A stretch of 64,000 nt of DNA from Flavobacterium commune. GTDB taxonomy: Bacteria > Bacteroidota > Bacteroidia > Flavobacteriales > Flavobacteriaceae. The stretch is taken from assembly GCF_001857965.1 (NCBI RefSeq), contig NZ_CP017774.1:1426001-1490000 (forward strand), written 5' to 3'. A program made the translations under genes and the position numbers. Each line of letters starts with the position of its first letter. The first letter of the stretch is position 1. The notes beneath the pieces are model-generated. The model was not told where the DNA came from and searched no databases. It was given only the letters and a program-made list of their open reading frames with translations. This document shows positions 1-8,591 of the stretch, piece by piece.

Positions 1-1146
1 TTTTATCACTTCTTTACTCCCAATAAAATCACAGCCAATCATTTTGTAGCACCATTATTCATTTGGCTACTTATCAATACCGGCATTGCTTTTAGTTTAC
101 AAGGAGCAGGATTTTTAATTATTCCGGTTTATTTTGGCATTTTTATGTTTGGTTTTTATATTCTCACGCAAAAATACAGCCCTGTTTTCAACCTCATTTT
201 TAGTATTCCTGCCTTATTGATTATTGCTCCTTTTATCCAAATGTTCCCAATAGGATTAGGACTTAAAATACTATTTGGTAGTGCTATTTTAACTGTCTTA
301 TCCTTTGGATTACTCTTGCCTACTTTAGGCAATTATGTCCAAAAGGGAACCTGGTCTATCCTTTTCTTACTGGCTTCCATTGGCTTTTTTGCCAAAGCAC
401 ATTCCAATGCTGATTACGAAAAAGGAAAAGCAAAATCCAACAGTCTGGTTTATCTTTATGATGCCGATACCAACCAAGCGCAATGGTTAACTTATGATAA
501 AAATCTGGATTCCTGGACCAAAAGCTACTTGGGTGAAGACCCAAAAACCCCCAAAGGCATCAGTGATATTCCGCTTTTCAGCAAATACGATTCGCAATTT
601 ACCTTTGCAGCTCAGGCACCATTACAAAGGATTCCCCAACCTACCATCGAATTTCTAACCGATAGTATTGCTGATAATCTACGCTATTTAAAAATTCGTA
701 TTTCGCCTAATCGAAAAGTCAATCGTTACGATATTTTTGCCAATGAAAAAATGGATATTTACAATATCAAGACAAATGGTGTTTCGCATTTACAACAAAA
801 CGGAAAAATATTCAAAAGAGAAGGAAAAAAATTACTCAGCTATTATGTAGTCGATAATGAACCGCTACTTTTGGAATTTAACATCAATGCAGCTACTGTA
901 TTTGACATGAAACTACTGGAAAGTTCCTTTGATTTAATGCAAAATCCATTATTCAATATCCGCAAAAGAGCCGACTGGATGATGCCAACCCCATTTGTAC
1001 TTAATGATGCCGTGGCAATTAAAAAAACCATTAAACCAAGTCCCGGAATCATTCAGGAAGCTGTAAAGGTTACTGAGCAAAAATCAATAATTCCAAATCC
1101 CACTGAAACGGTTACTCCTCCGGTCGATAGTACAAAAATTGAATAA
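1..1146 (+). CDS. M28-type membrane metallopeptidase, C-terminal part (5' end outside window)
   Basis: The frame is open from the first base, so this is the 3' part of a longer gene. The visible 381 residues begin with several hydrophobic segments (about residues 15-125 of the fragment), followed by a soluble beta-rich tail that ends in a Pro/Thr-rich stretch. This layout matches the C-terminal membrane region and luminal tail of large M28-family aminopeptidase-like proteins of Flavobacteria, which carry the zinc peptidase domain at the N-terminus. The catalytic domain is not in the window, so the family call rests on resemblance of the membrane part only. It ends 18 bases from the convergent metallo-hydrolase gene with no obvious terminator between them. 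Confidence 0.6.
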   Translation, partial: FYHFFTPNKITANHFVAPLFIWLLINTGIAFSLQGAGFLIIPVYFGIFMFGFYILTQKYSPVFNLIFSIPALLIIAPFIQMFPIGLGLKILFGSAILTVLSFGLLLPTLGNYVQKGTWSILFLLASIGFFAKAHSNADYEKGKAKSNSLVYLYDADTNQAQWLTYDKNLDSWTKSYLGEDPKTPKGISDIPLFSKYDSQFTFAAQAPLQRIPQPTIEFLTDSIADNLRYLKIRISPNRKVNRYDIFANEKMDIYNIKTNGVSHLQQNGKIFKREGKKLLSYYVVDNEPLLLEFNINAATVFDMKLLESSFDLMQNPLFNIRKRADWMMPTPFVLNDAVAIKKTIKPSPGIIQEAVKVTEQKSIIPNPTETVTPPVDSTKIE

Positions 1147-1164
1147 TTTATTTTGATGCAGTTA

Positions 1165-2037
1165 CTATAAAATATTACTTTTTAAAATATCCTCACAAGA
1201 AAAAACTTCACTGATTCGCACTCCTTTTTCGGTATGTTGCACAGTGATTATTGGATTATGGGCATCATGTTCCATAAACAAATAGTAATTATTATCAGCG
1301 GCGGCATTCATGAATTTTGTTTTTTCATCCATTGTCAAAAGTGGTCTGGTATCGTATCCCATCACATACGGAATAGGAATATGCCCTGCTGTTGGTAATA
1401 AATCGGCACAAAAAACGATGGTTTTTCCCTTGTATTGAATATACGGAATCATCTGTTTTTCGGTATGTCCATCGACAAAGAAAATTCCAAAATCCAATTC
1501 GGATTTTTCCAAAAAATCGGTTTCATTTCTTTTGATGAAATTGAGCTGACCGCTTTCCTGCATTGGCAAAATATTTTCGGACAGAAAAGACGCTTTTTCA
1601 CGGGAATTGGGTTCGGTTGCCCATTTCCAATGATTTTCGTTTGTCCAAAATTTAGCGTTTTTAAAAGCGGGTTCGTAACCTGTTTTATCTTTATTCCATT
1701 GGACAGCACCTCCACAATGATCAAAATGCAGATGGGTCAAAAACACATCGGTAATATCATCGCGATGGAAACCAAATTGCGCCAACGATTGATCCATAGA
1801 ATGTGTTCCCCAAAGTGAATAATACCCAAAAAACTTCTCCGATTGCTTATTCCCCATTCCGGTATCAATCAAAATCAGACGATTTCCGTCTTCGATTAAT
1901 AAACAACGGGCAGCAATATCAATTAAATTATTGGCATCAGCAGGATTGGTTTTGTTCCAAATAGTTTTAGGAACTACGCCAAACATAGCGCCTCCGTCTA
2001 ATTTAAAATTTCCTGTTTCTATGGGATAAAGATTCAT
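1165..2037 (-). CDS. MBL-fold metallo-hydrolase
   Basis: A 290-residue protein of the metallo-beta-lactamase fold. The metal-binding motif HLHFDH lies at residues 102-107 (His102, His104, Asp106, His107). A strand ending in LIDTGMG (about 57-62) and later His residues (VDGHTE near 190, MEHDAH near 256) complete the usual di-metal site. The length and the Gly-rich start resemble the lactonase-like/glyoxalase II-like hydrolases, which open lactones or thioesters. The substrate cannot be told from sequence. No signal peptide is seen, so it is likely cytoplasmic. It stands alone between convergent and co-directional neighbours, with a long hairpin upstream at 2053-2099. Confidence 0.85.
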   Translation of the reverse strand: MNLYPIETGNFKLDGGAMFGVVPKTIWNKTNPADANNLIDIAARCLLIEDGNRLILIDTGMGNKQSEKFFGYYSLWGTHSMDQSLAQFGFHRDDITDVFLTHLHFDHCGGAVQWNKDKTGYEPAFKNAKFWTNENHWKWATEPNSREKASFLSENILPMQESGQLNFIKRNETDFLEKSELDFGIFFVDGHTEKQMIPYIQYKGKTIVFCADLLPTAGHIPIPYVMGYDTRPLLTMDEKTKFMNAAADNNYYLFMEHDAHNPIITVQHTEKGVRISEVFSCEDILKSNIL

Positions 2038-2052
2038 GCAGTGTAAAATAAA

Positions 2053-2099
2053 AATTCAACAATAAAACTACTAAATAATTGTAGTTTCATTGTTGAATT
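2053..2099 (-). terminator. Long hairpin between M48 peptidase and MBL hydrolase
   Basis: Positions 2053-2071 and 2081-2099 pair over 19 bp with one mismatch around a 9-nt loop. It lies downstream of the M48 gene and just 16 bases upstream of the MBL start. It could terminate the DUF898-M48 transcript or form the MBL leader. Confidence 0.55.
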
Positions 2100-2135
2100 A
2101 GTATGCTTTTTTATAACAAAAGTAAGTTAAACGTT

Positions 2136-3200
2136 TTATTGCTTTAATTGAACAAACAAACGTTCTAGTTGCGGATGCGCTACTGTTTGAAATTTTTTGT
2201 CTTTAATCATTTTATCAATAAAATCTATTCGGTTTTCGGTCACCGGATGCGAACTCAAAAATTCCGGAATGGCATACGATTGTTGTTGTAATCGCTTGAA
2301 TAAATTAGACATTCCCTTAGGATTGACTTTGTTTTCCAACAATATTTTAAAACCATCTGCATCGGCCTGATGTTCAAATTCTCTTGAAAAAGATAAGGAT
2401 TGCAAACTGTTTACATTGTCGCCTATGGTTGCCATAATTCCGTTAGCATCTCCTAAAATTACCGAAATAAACAAATAACCTGATAAACTGCGACAAAGCA
2501 TTTTCATTGAATGACGGTTATTCACATGAGAAGCTTCATGACCTAATAAGCCCACGAGTTCATCGTAATTTTTCATTTCTTTAAGAATACCAGTAAAAAC
2601 TACAATACTTCCATCGGGTAAGGCAAAAGCATTAATTTCATTTGAGTTTACAACCGTAAATTTGAGCTTTTTGGTGTTTTGAAGTTTCAATTCCTTTGCA
2701 AAATCATTCAGTAATTTTGTTTTCTCAGAATCAACATCCATAAAATATTGATTTCCTGCCCAGGCCGAAGTACCTAATTCGTTATCATACTCTTCAGGAA
2801 TTAAACTCACCGATTGTTCTGCCGCCCAGGGAATAATATACACATAACACAAACCAATAAGCGCCATAATAACCACAGCTATCCCAAAATGGGTAGCAAA
2901 TCCTAAATCAATCAATTTTTGATACCAGCCAATATGTCCATTTGCTTTTCTAAAATTTTGAATTAAATCAATAAAATGGGCATCTTTGATTTTGATATGC
3001 TGTAAAACATCCAATCCGTGTTCTAAATGCAATCCTGTCGCTCGCTTATCAAAAGTTACTTCCTGAATAAGCCATTTGCAAGTTGAACCATTGGCTAATT
3101 GAAATTCTAAGGTTCTGTTAAAACTGTTCAATGACAATACTATCTGTTGTGGAACAGACGAATTTCCGTCATAAAAAACAGCAGTTGTTGTATTGTTCAT
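2136..3200 (-). CDS. M48 family membrane-anchored metallopeptidase
   Basis: A 354-residue protein with the zinc motif HEASH at residues 221-225, preceded by LVGLLG. A downstream acidic ligand region SREFEHQAD lies near 270-280, as in M48 (HtpX/Ste24/BepA-like) peptidases. The first 90 residues form a soluble beta-rich extension of the kind seen in M48 enzymes partnered with DUF898 proteins. One transmembrane segment follows at about 104-125, so the protease domain probably faces the periplasm. It starts 4 bases after the stop of the DUF898 gene, so the two are almost certainly co-transcribed. It is likely involved in envelope protein quality control; the substrate is unknown. Confidence 0.88.
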   Translation of the reverse strand: MNNTTTAVFYDGNSSVPQQIVLSLNSFNRTLEFQLANGSTCKWLIQEVTFDKRATGLHLEHGLDVLQHIKIKDAHFIDLIQNFRKANGHIGWYQKLIDLGFATHFGIAVVIMALIGLCYVYIIPWAAEQSVSLIPEEYDNELGTSAWAGNQYFMDVDSEKTKLLNDFAKELKLQNTKKLKFTVVNSNEINAFALPDGSIVVFTGILKEMKNYDELVGLLGHEASHVNNRHSMKMLCRSLSGYLFISVILGDANGIMATIGDNVNSLQSLSFSREFEHQADADGFKILLENKVNPKGMSNLFKRLQQQSYAIPEFLSSHPVTENRIDFIDKMIKDKKFQTVAHPQLERLFVQLKQ

Positions 3201-3204
3201 AACA

Positions 3205-4164
3205 TTACATTATGGTATCCAGATTCAGGAAATCGCTTAAATCTTCGCCAGTAGCATCTTTATAATTTTCTTCGGTTTGCGTTAAGGCATCTAAATTAAT
3301 ATTTCCTTCGGCTTCAATATTTTCAAGAATAAATTTTATAGTTCGGGTTGCTACCCAGGCGTAACCTAAGCCTAAAGTAAAGACTAACAACAAAATATTA
3401 GTTACAATCAATTGGAAAAATCCACCCGCTGTTGCTTTAGAATTAAGATAAATTTTAGCATCGCCTCTTTTTAAACTTAAATTATTTACATAGTATTCAA
3501 ACAACTCTTTTTGCCACCAAAAAGAATAAACACCCAAAGTAACAATCGTTAATAAATAACCTTTAATGTTAAGTGCAAAATACTCTCCGCCATCGCCATC
3601 ATATTGAAATTCAACATCGCCAAAACGAACATTTCCCAATAAATAGTTTCGCATATTCATAGCCATCCATGGCCCATAAACTCCTAAGGTTATAATAGTA
3701 AAGAAAATCCATTTAAAAAATAACAATGTAAATTCTTTTCTGTCTCCTCTATACCCAAAACGAATACCTCTCCATGAACTACGGGACATTCTATAACGAT
3801 ACGAACCGTGAATTGCGATAGGTAAAATAGCTACTAAACCTATATAAAATATTAACACCCCTGTTCCCGGCATTTGTTGAAGAACACAAAAAATAAGCAC
3901 TCCATACAATATCGAAAATATCAAAATTGCTTTTAAAAACCCCTTAAACATTTCTTTTCCTGTACCATGAAAAGCAAATGAATCCTCATTGAGAGAAGTT
4001 GAATTATAAATATATTGCAGTTGTTTGGCTTTTGCCCAAGGATAATAAAACCCTAAAGTTATTACGGTTAACAACCAATTTACCATTATAATTCCAAAGA
4101 AATCACTCCCTTTACCATTGTAATTTAACGAGTATTCCACTCTTTTTTCTAAAGATTCTTCCAT
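3205..4164 (-). CDS. DUF898 (YjgN-like) multi-pass membrane protein
   Basis: A 319-residue polytopic membrane protein of the DUF898/YjgN family, function unknown. A recurring motif TLG-x-x-x-x-W appears four times, with TLG at about residues 36, 159, 209 and 263, each at the end of a hydrophobic segment and followed by a charged helix. This suggests an internally repeated architecture. FHGTG at 65-69 is also characteristic of the family. It is the first gene of a two-gene unit with the M48 peptidase 4 bases downstream, a pairing also known in proteobacteria. It is transcribed divergently from the suf cluster. Confidence 0.85.
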   Translation of the reverse strand: MEESLEKRVEYSLNYNGKGSDFFGIIMVNWLLTVITLGFYYPWAKAKQLQYIYNSTSLNEDSFAFHGTGKEMFKGFLKAILIFSILYGVLIFCVLQQMPGTGVLIFYIGLVAILPIAIHGSYRYRMSRSSWRGIRFGYRGDRKEFTLLFFKWIFFTIITLGVYGPWMAMNMRNYLLGNVRFGDVEFQYDGDGGEYFALNIKGYLLTIVTLGVYSFWWQKELFEYYVNNLSLKRGDAKIYLNSKATAGGFFQLIVTNILLLVFTLGLGYAWVATRTIKFILENIEAEGNINLDALTQTEENYKDATGEDLSDFLNLDTIM

Positions 4165-4279
4165 AATTATTTATTGTTTTTCTGATTAAAAAATAGATTA
4201 TAAAAATATACTATTTTTTTTACTAAACGAAAAAAATAACTATTATCTATTTCCTTATTAGTTATAAAAATGTTATCTG

Positions 4280-4311
4280 TTGTAGAATACGGTTTTTATG
4301 CCTTATCTTTG
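4280..4311 (+). promoter_or_regulatory. Bacteroidota-type promoter of the suf cluster
   Basis: TATCTTTG at 4304-4311 fits the -7 consensus TAnnTTTG, and TTG at 4280-4282 fits the -33 element with 21 bases between. The predicted transcript begins about 20-25 bases before the sufA ATG. Confidence 0.7.
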
Positions 4312-4339
4312 CAGTTAATTTAGACAAAATCAACACACA

Positions 4340-4669
4340 ATGATAAAGGTTTCTGATACTGCCAAAAAGAAAATCATCGACTTGATGACAGAAGATGGTT
4401 TTGATGCCGCCACAGATTATGTAAGAGTAGGTGTTAAAAGCGGCGGATGCTCGGGCTTATCCTATGATTTAAAGTTCGACAAAAACAAAGGTGAAGATGA
4501 TAAGATTTTCATAGACAATGATATAACTATTGCTGTAGAAAAAAAATCTTTCTTATATCTGGCTGGAACTATTCTTGAGTTTTCAGGTGGATTAAACGGA
4601 AAAGGATTTGTTTTCAACAACCCAAATGCTACCAGAACTTGTGGATGCGGAGAAAGTTTTTCTCTTTAA
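4340..4669 (+). CDS. sufA: A-type Fe-S carrier protein (SufA/IscA family)
   Basis: A 109-residue HesB/IscA-fold protein. The three cluster-binding cysteines are visible: Cys37 in SGGCSGL, and Cys101 and Cys103 in the C-terminal CGCG. Family members receive or carry [2Fe-2S]/[4Fe-4S] clusters between the SufBCD scaffold and client apoproteins. It is the first gene after the promoter at 4280-4311, followed 70 bases later by sufB. The length is normal. Whether it is best called SufA, IscA or ErpA cannot be settled from the sequence; position in the operon favours SufA. Confidence 0.92.
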   Translation: MIKVSDTAKKKIIDLMTEDGFDAATDYVRVGVKSGGCSGLSYDLKFDKNKGEDDKIFIDNDITIAVEKKSFLYLAGTILEFSGGLNGKGFVFNNPNATRTCGCGESFSL

Positions 4670-4739
4670 ATCTTTTAGAATTTAAAAACTATTTAAGGAC
4701 TTTTTAATCTTTAAATTTTCCAATCTTTAAATAAAAAAA

Positions 4740-6188
4740 ATGAGTAAATATACAGAAGACGATTTAAAAATCGAACTCGAAAACAAAGAATACGAATACG
4801 GATTTTACACCGAATTAGAATCGGAGACGTTTCCTATTGGGTTAAATGAAGACATTGTTCGTGCCATCTCACAGAAAAAAGACGAACCACAATGGATGAC
4901 CGATTGGCGAATCGAAGCTTTCAGGGCATGGGAGGAGATGATTGAGCCAGAATGGGCAAACGTTAAATATCAAAAACCGGACTTTCAAGCCATATCTTAT
5001 TACTCAGCTCCAAAAAAAGCAGACCCAAACAAAACCCTAGATGATGTAGATCCAGAATTACTGGAGATGTACAAAAAGCTGGGTATCTCTATTGATGAGC
5101 AAAAAAAATTGAATAATGTAGCCATGGATATCGTAGTTGACTCGGTTTCGGTAGCTACAACATTCAAGAAAACATTAGGCGAAAAAGGAATAATCTTTAT
5201 GAGTATTTCTGAAGCCATCAAAGAACATCCTGAATTAGTTCGTAAATATTTAGGAACTGTTGTCCCGCAAAGAGACAACTTTTATGCAGCGTTGAATTCA
5301 GCTGTTTTCTCAGATGGTTCTTTCTGTTATATTCCAAAAGGCGTAAAATGTCCAATGGAACTTTCTACCTATTTCCGTATCAATCAGGCGGGAACAGGAC
5401 AATTCGAAAGAACACTGTTAATTGCTGACGAAGGAAGCTATGTTTCTTACTTAGAAGGATGTACAGCTCCAACCCGCGACGAGAATCAATTACACGCTGC
5501 TGTGGTAGAATTAATTGCCTTGGACGATGCCGAAATTAAATATTCTACCGTGCAAAACTGGTACCCTGGAAATAAAGAAGGTAAAGGTGGAGTTTTCAAT
5601 TTTGTGACCAAAAGAGGATTTTGCGAAACTAACGCTAAAATTTCCTGGACACAGGTTGAAACAGGATCTGCGATAACCTGGAAATATCCTTCTGTTATTT
5701 TAAAAGGAGACAACTCAATAGGTGAATTCTATTCGATTGCTGTTACTAATAATTTCCAACAAGCCGATACAGGAACTAAAATGATTCATTTGGGTAAAAA
5801 CACTAAATCGACCATTATTTCTAAAGGTATTTCGGCCGGAAAATCGCAAAACAGTTATAGAGGATTGGTGCAAATTAGCCCAAGAGCTGATAACGCCCGT
5901 AACTTCTCTCAATGTGACTCATTATTAATGGGTAACAATTGTGGAGCACATACTTTCCCTTATATCGAAAGTAAAAATCCATCTGCTAAAATAGAACACG
6001 AAGCAACCACATCTAAAATTGGTGAAGACCAGGTTTTCTATTGCAACCAACGTGGAATACCTACAGAAAAAGCCATTGCCTTAATCGTAAACGGTTTCAG
6101 TAAAGACGTATTAAACAAGTTGCCGATGGAGTTTGCCGTAGAAGCACAAAAATTATTAGAAATTTCATTAGAAGGATCAGTAGGATAA
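4740..6188 (+). CDS. sufB: Fe-S cluster scaffold protein SufB
   Basis: A 482-residue protein of full SufB length, ending in the conserved region with the motif around FYCNQRGIP and the C-terminal helices. SufB with SufC and SufD forms the scaffold on which sulfur from SufS/SufE and iron are assembled into clusters. The characteristic beta-helix core ([12 protein letters not shown], about residues 234-245) and the conserved segment [11 protein letters not shown] are present. The gene is followed 34 bases later by sufC. No anomalies are seen. Confidence 0.97.
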   Translation: MSKYTEDDLKIELENKEYEYGFYTELESETFPIGLNEDIVRAISQKKDEPQWMTDWRIEAFRAWEEMIEPEWANVKYQKPDFQAISYYSAPKKADPNKTLDDVDPELLEMYKKLGISIDEQKKLNNVAMDIVVDSVSVATTFKKTLGEKGIIFMSISEAIKEHPELVRKYLGTVVPQRDNFYAALNSAVFSDGSFCYIPKGVKCPMELSTYFRINQAGTGQFERTLLIADEGSYVSYLEGCTAPTRDENQLHAAVVELIALDDAEIKYSTVQNWYPGNKEGKGGVFNFVTKRGFCETNAKISWTQVETGSAITWKYPSVILKGDNSIGEFYSIAVTNNFQQADTGTKMIHLGKNTKSTIISKGISAGKSQNSYRGLVQISPRADNARNFSQCDSLLMGNNCGAHTFPYIESKNPSAKIEHEATTSKIGEDQVFYCNQRGIPTEKAIALIVNGFSKDVLNKLPMEFAVEAQKLLEISLEGSVG

Positions 6189-6222
6189 TCTTTTTAAGAC
6201 TTTATATCAAAACAAAACATTT

Positions 6223-6969
6223 ATGTTATCAATAAAAAATCTACACGCCTCAATAGGTGATAAAGAAATTCTTAAAGGAATCGATTTAGAAGTAAAAGCA
6301 GGAGAAATCCATGCAATAATGGGACCAAATGGAGCCGGAAAAAGTACACTTTCGGCAATTATTGCAGGAAACGAAAATTATGAAGTAACCGAAGGTGAAA
6401 TCCTATTAGAAAACGAAGACATTTCAGAATTAGCTCCTGAAGAAAGAGCACATAAAGGAGTGTTTCTTTCATTCCAATACCCGGTTGAAATTCCAGGTGT
6501 TTCAGTAACAAACTTCATGAAAACGGCTATCAACGAAACACGTAAAGCTAACGGTCAGGAAGAAATGCCAGCAAACGAAATGCTGAAAGTAATTCGTGAA
6601 AAATCAGAATTATTAGAAATCGACCGTAAATTTTTATCTCGTTCTCTTAACGAAGGCTTCTCTGGTGGAGAGAAAAAACGTAACGAGATTTTCCAAATGG
6701 CGATGTTAGAACCTAAATTAGCTATCCTTGATGAAACCGATTCTGGTTTAGATATCGATGCTTTAAGAATTGTTGCCAATGGAGTAAACAAATTGAAGAG
6801 CGACAAAAACGCTATCATCGTAATTACACACTACCAAAGATTATTAGACTATATCGTTCCTGACTTTGTTCACGTATTATACAATGGAAAAATTGTAAAA
6901 TCTGGCGGAGCTGATTTGGCACATGAGCTAGAAGAAAAAGGATACGACTGGATTAAAGCAGAAAATTAA
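6223..6969 (+). CDS. sufC: Fe-S assembly ATPase SufC
   Basis: A 248-residue ABC-type ATPase. The Walker A motif GPNGAGKST is at residues 34-42, the signature FSGGEKKR near 147-154 and the Walker B LAILDETDSGLD near 166-177. The ETDSGLD sequence and lack of membrane segments are typical of SufC, the cytoplasmic ATPase of the SufBCD scaffold complex, rather than a transporter subunit. It sits between sufB and sufD. Confidence 0.97.
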   Translation: MLSIKNLHASIGDKEILKGIDLEVKAGEIHAIMGPNGAGKSTLSAIIAGNENYEVTEGEILLENEDISELAPEERAHKGVFLSFQYPVEIPGVSVTNFMKTAINETRKANGQEEMPANEMLKVIREKSELLEIDRKFLSRSLNEGFSGGEKKRNEIFQMAMLEPKLAILDETDSGLDIDALRIVANGVNKLKSDKNAIIVITHYQRLLDYIVPDFVHVLYNGKIVKSGGADLAHELEEKGYDWIKAEN

Positions 6970-6974
6970 AATTT

Positions 6975-7036
6975 GTTTATAGTTTATAGTTTGTTGTTCT
7001 GGCAAGAACAACAAACAAAAAACCATAAACCATAAA
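6975..7036. repeat. Intergenic inverted repeat between sufC and sufD
   Basis: A perfect 12-bp stem (6989-7000 with 7005-7016, 4-nt loop) is enclosed by an outer imperfect repeat GTTTATAGTTTAT/ATAAACCATAAAC. A related GTTTATGGTTTATGG arrangement lies at 11599-11657 in the same gene cluster. It lacks a run of T on the plus strand, so it is probably not a strong terminator. Confidence 0.6.
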
Positions 7037-7046
7037 CATTATAAAA

Positions 7047-8363
7047 ATGGAATTAAAAGAAAAATTACTATCGTCTTTTATGGCTTTTGAAGAGCGTGTT
7101 GATGTTCATTCACAACTGCATGATGTTAGAACTTCAGCAATAAAAAACTTTGAGATAAAAGGCTTCCCAACTAAAAAAGAAGAAGCTTGGAAATATACTT
7201 CGCTAAATGCCATTCTAAAAAATGACTTTACCGTTTTTCCTAAAAAAGATAGCGCTATTGAATTTAATCAGGTAAAAAAATATTTTATCCACGAAATCGA
7301 TACGTATAAAGTTGTTTTTATTGACGGTATTTTCAGCTCTCACCTATCTTCTACAACACACGATGGAATCGATGTTTGTTTAATGTCTTCGGCATTGACA
7401 AAACCAAAATACAAAATGGTTATTGATAACTATTTTAACAAAATTGCAAGCAAAGACGATAGTCTGACTTCATTAAATACGGCTTTCGCCAATGAAGGAG
7501 CTTACATTAATATCCCTAAAAGCAAGGTTGCTGACAAACCTATTGAGATTATGTATTTCTCAACAGGAAACGAATCAGCATTAATGGTTCAGCCTAGAAA
7601 CTTAGTAATTGTAGGTGAGAATTCTCATGTACAAATTATTGAGCGTCACCAAAGTTTAAGCGGGAATCCGGTTCTTACCAACTCAGTTACTGAAATTTTT
7701 GCTCAAAAACGTGCTATTGTAGATTATTACAAAATCCAAAATGACGACCTTGAAGCTAACTTAATCGACAATACGTATGTTTCGCAACAAAAGGAAAGTC
7801 ATGCTTATGTTCATACTTTTTCTTTTGGTGGAAACCTGACAAGAAACAACCTGAATTTCTACCATTATGGTGAAAGGTTGACAAGTACTTTGAACGGAAT
7901 TACCATTATTGGCGAAAAACAACACGTTGACCATTATACCTTGGTAAATCACGCACAACCTAATTGTGAGAGTTTCCAGGATTATAAAGGAATTTTCTCT
8001 GATCGCTCAACAGGAGTTTTCAACGGAAAAGTATATGTAGAAAAAGAAGCTCAAAAAACCAATGCGTTCCAAAAAAGCAACAACATTCTTTTAAGCGATA
8101 AAGCGACTATCAACGCTAAACCGCAATTGGAAATTTTTGCAGATGATGTAAAATGTTCGCACGGTTGTACCGTAGGGCAACTTGACGAAACCGCTTTGTT
8201 CTACATGCAACAACGCGGAATCCCTAAGAAAGAAGCCAAAGCTTTATTGATGTATGCGTTCTCTAACGCAGTTATCGAAAACATCAAAATACCGGAATTA
8301 AAAAAACGAATCACTACTATCATCGCCAATAAATTAGGTGTGAAACTAGGATTTGATTTATAA
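7047..8363 (+). CDS. sufD: Fe-S cluster assembly protein SufD
   Basis: A 438-residue SufD, the partner of SufB and SufC. The C-terminal half shows the shared SufB/SufD beta-helix region, ending with the motif CSHGCTVGQLDETALFYMQQ (about residues 371-390), which is diagnostic, and RGIPKKEA. The N-terminal part is divergent as usual. It is the last gene of the first suf transcription block: a strong hairpin follows at 8397-8429 and sufS has its own -7 element. Confidence 0.95.
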   Translation: MELKEKLLSSFMAFEERVDVHSQLHDVRTSAIKNFEIKGFPTKKEEAWKYTSLNAILKNDFTVFPKKDSAIEFNQVKKYFIHEIDTYKVVFIDGIFSSHLSSTTHDGIDVCLMSSALTKPKYKMVIDNYFNKIASKDDSLTSLNTAFANEGAYINIPKSKVADKPIEIMYFSTGNESALMVQPRNLVIVGENSHVQIIERHQSLSGNPVLTNSVTEIFAQKRAIVDYYKIQNDDLEANLIDNTYVSQQKESHAYVHTFSFGGNLTRNNLNFYHYGERLTSTLNGITIIGEKQHVDHYTLVNHAQPNCESFQDYKGIFSDRSTGVFNGKVYVEKEAQKTNAFQKSNNILLSDKATINAKPQLEIFADDVKCSHGCTVGQLDETALFYMQQRGIPKKEAKALLMYAFSNAVIENIKIPELKKRITTIIANKLGVKLGFDL

Positions 8364-8396
8364 GTTTTAACCGCAAAGTTAAATAAGGTTTACGCT

Positions 8397-8429
8397 AAGG
8401 GCACAAAGTTAAATAAGCTTTGTGCCCTT
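8397..8429. terminator. Hairpin terminator after sufD
   Basis: Perfect 12-bp stem (8397-8408 with 8418-8429, core GGGCACAAAG/CTTTGTGCCC) and 9-nt loop. The T-run after it is short, so termination may be partial. The surrounding sequence belongs to an intergenic repeat family also seen at 35950-36047. Confidence 0.65.
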
Positions 8430-8558
8430 TCTGATTAAATATCAGTCGGGAAAAATATAAAAACGGTAAAAAAACCATTAATTTTAACTCAATAAGTTAA
8501 ACTGATACTACAATCAATCAAAACAAATAATTGAAGCAAAAAACAATTTTAGTTTTAG

Positions 8559-8566
8559 TACTTTTG
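8559..8566 (+). promoter_or_regulatory. -7 promoter element upstream of sufS
   Basis: TACTTTTG fits TAnnTTTG and lies 26 bases before the sufS ATG. A TTG at 8531-8533 is 25 bases upstream, slightly far for the -33 element. It suggests the second half of the suf genes can be transcribed independently. Confidence 0.5.
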
Positions 8567-8591
8567 TAGAATAGAATTTTTCTAAATAGTT

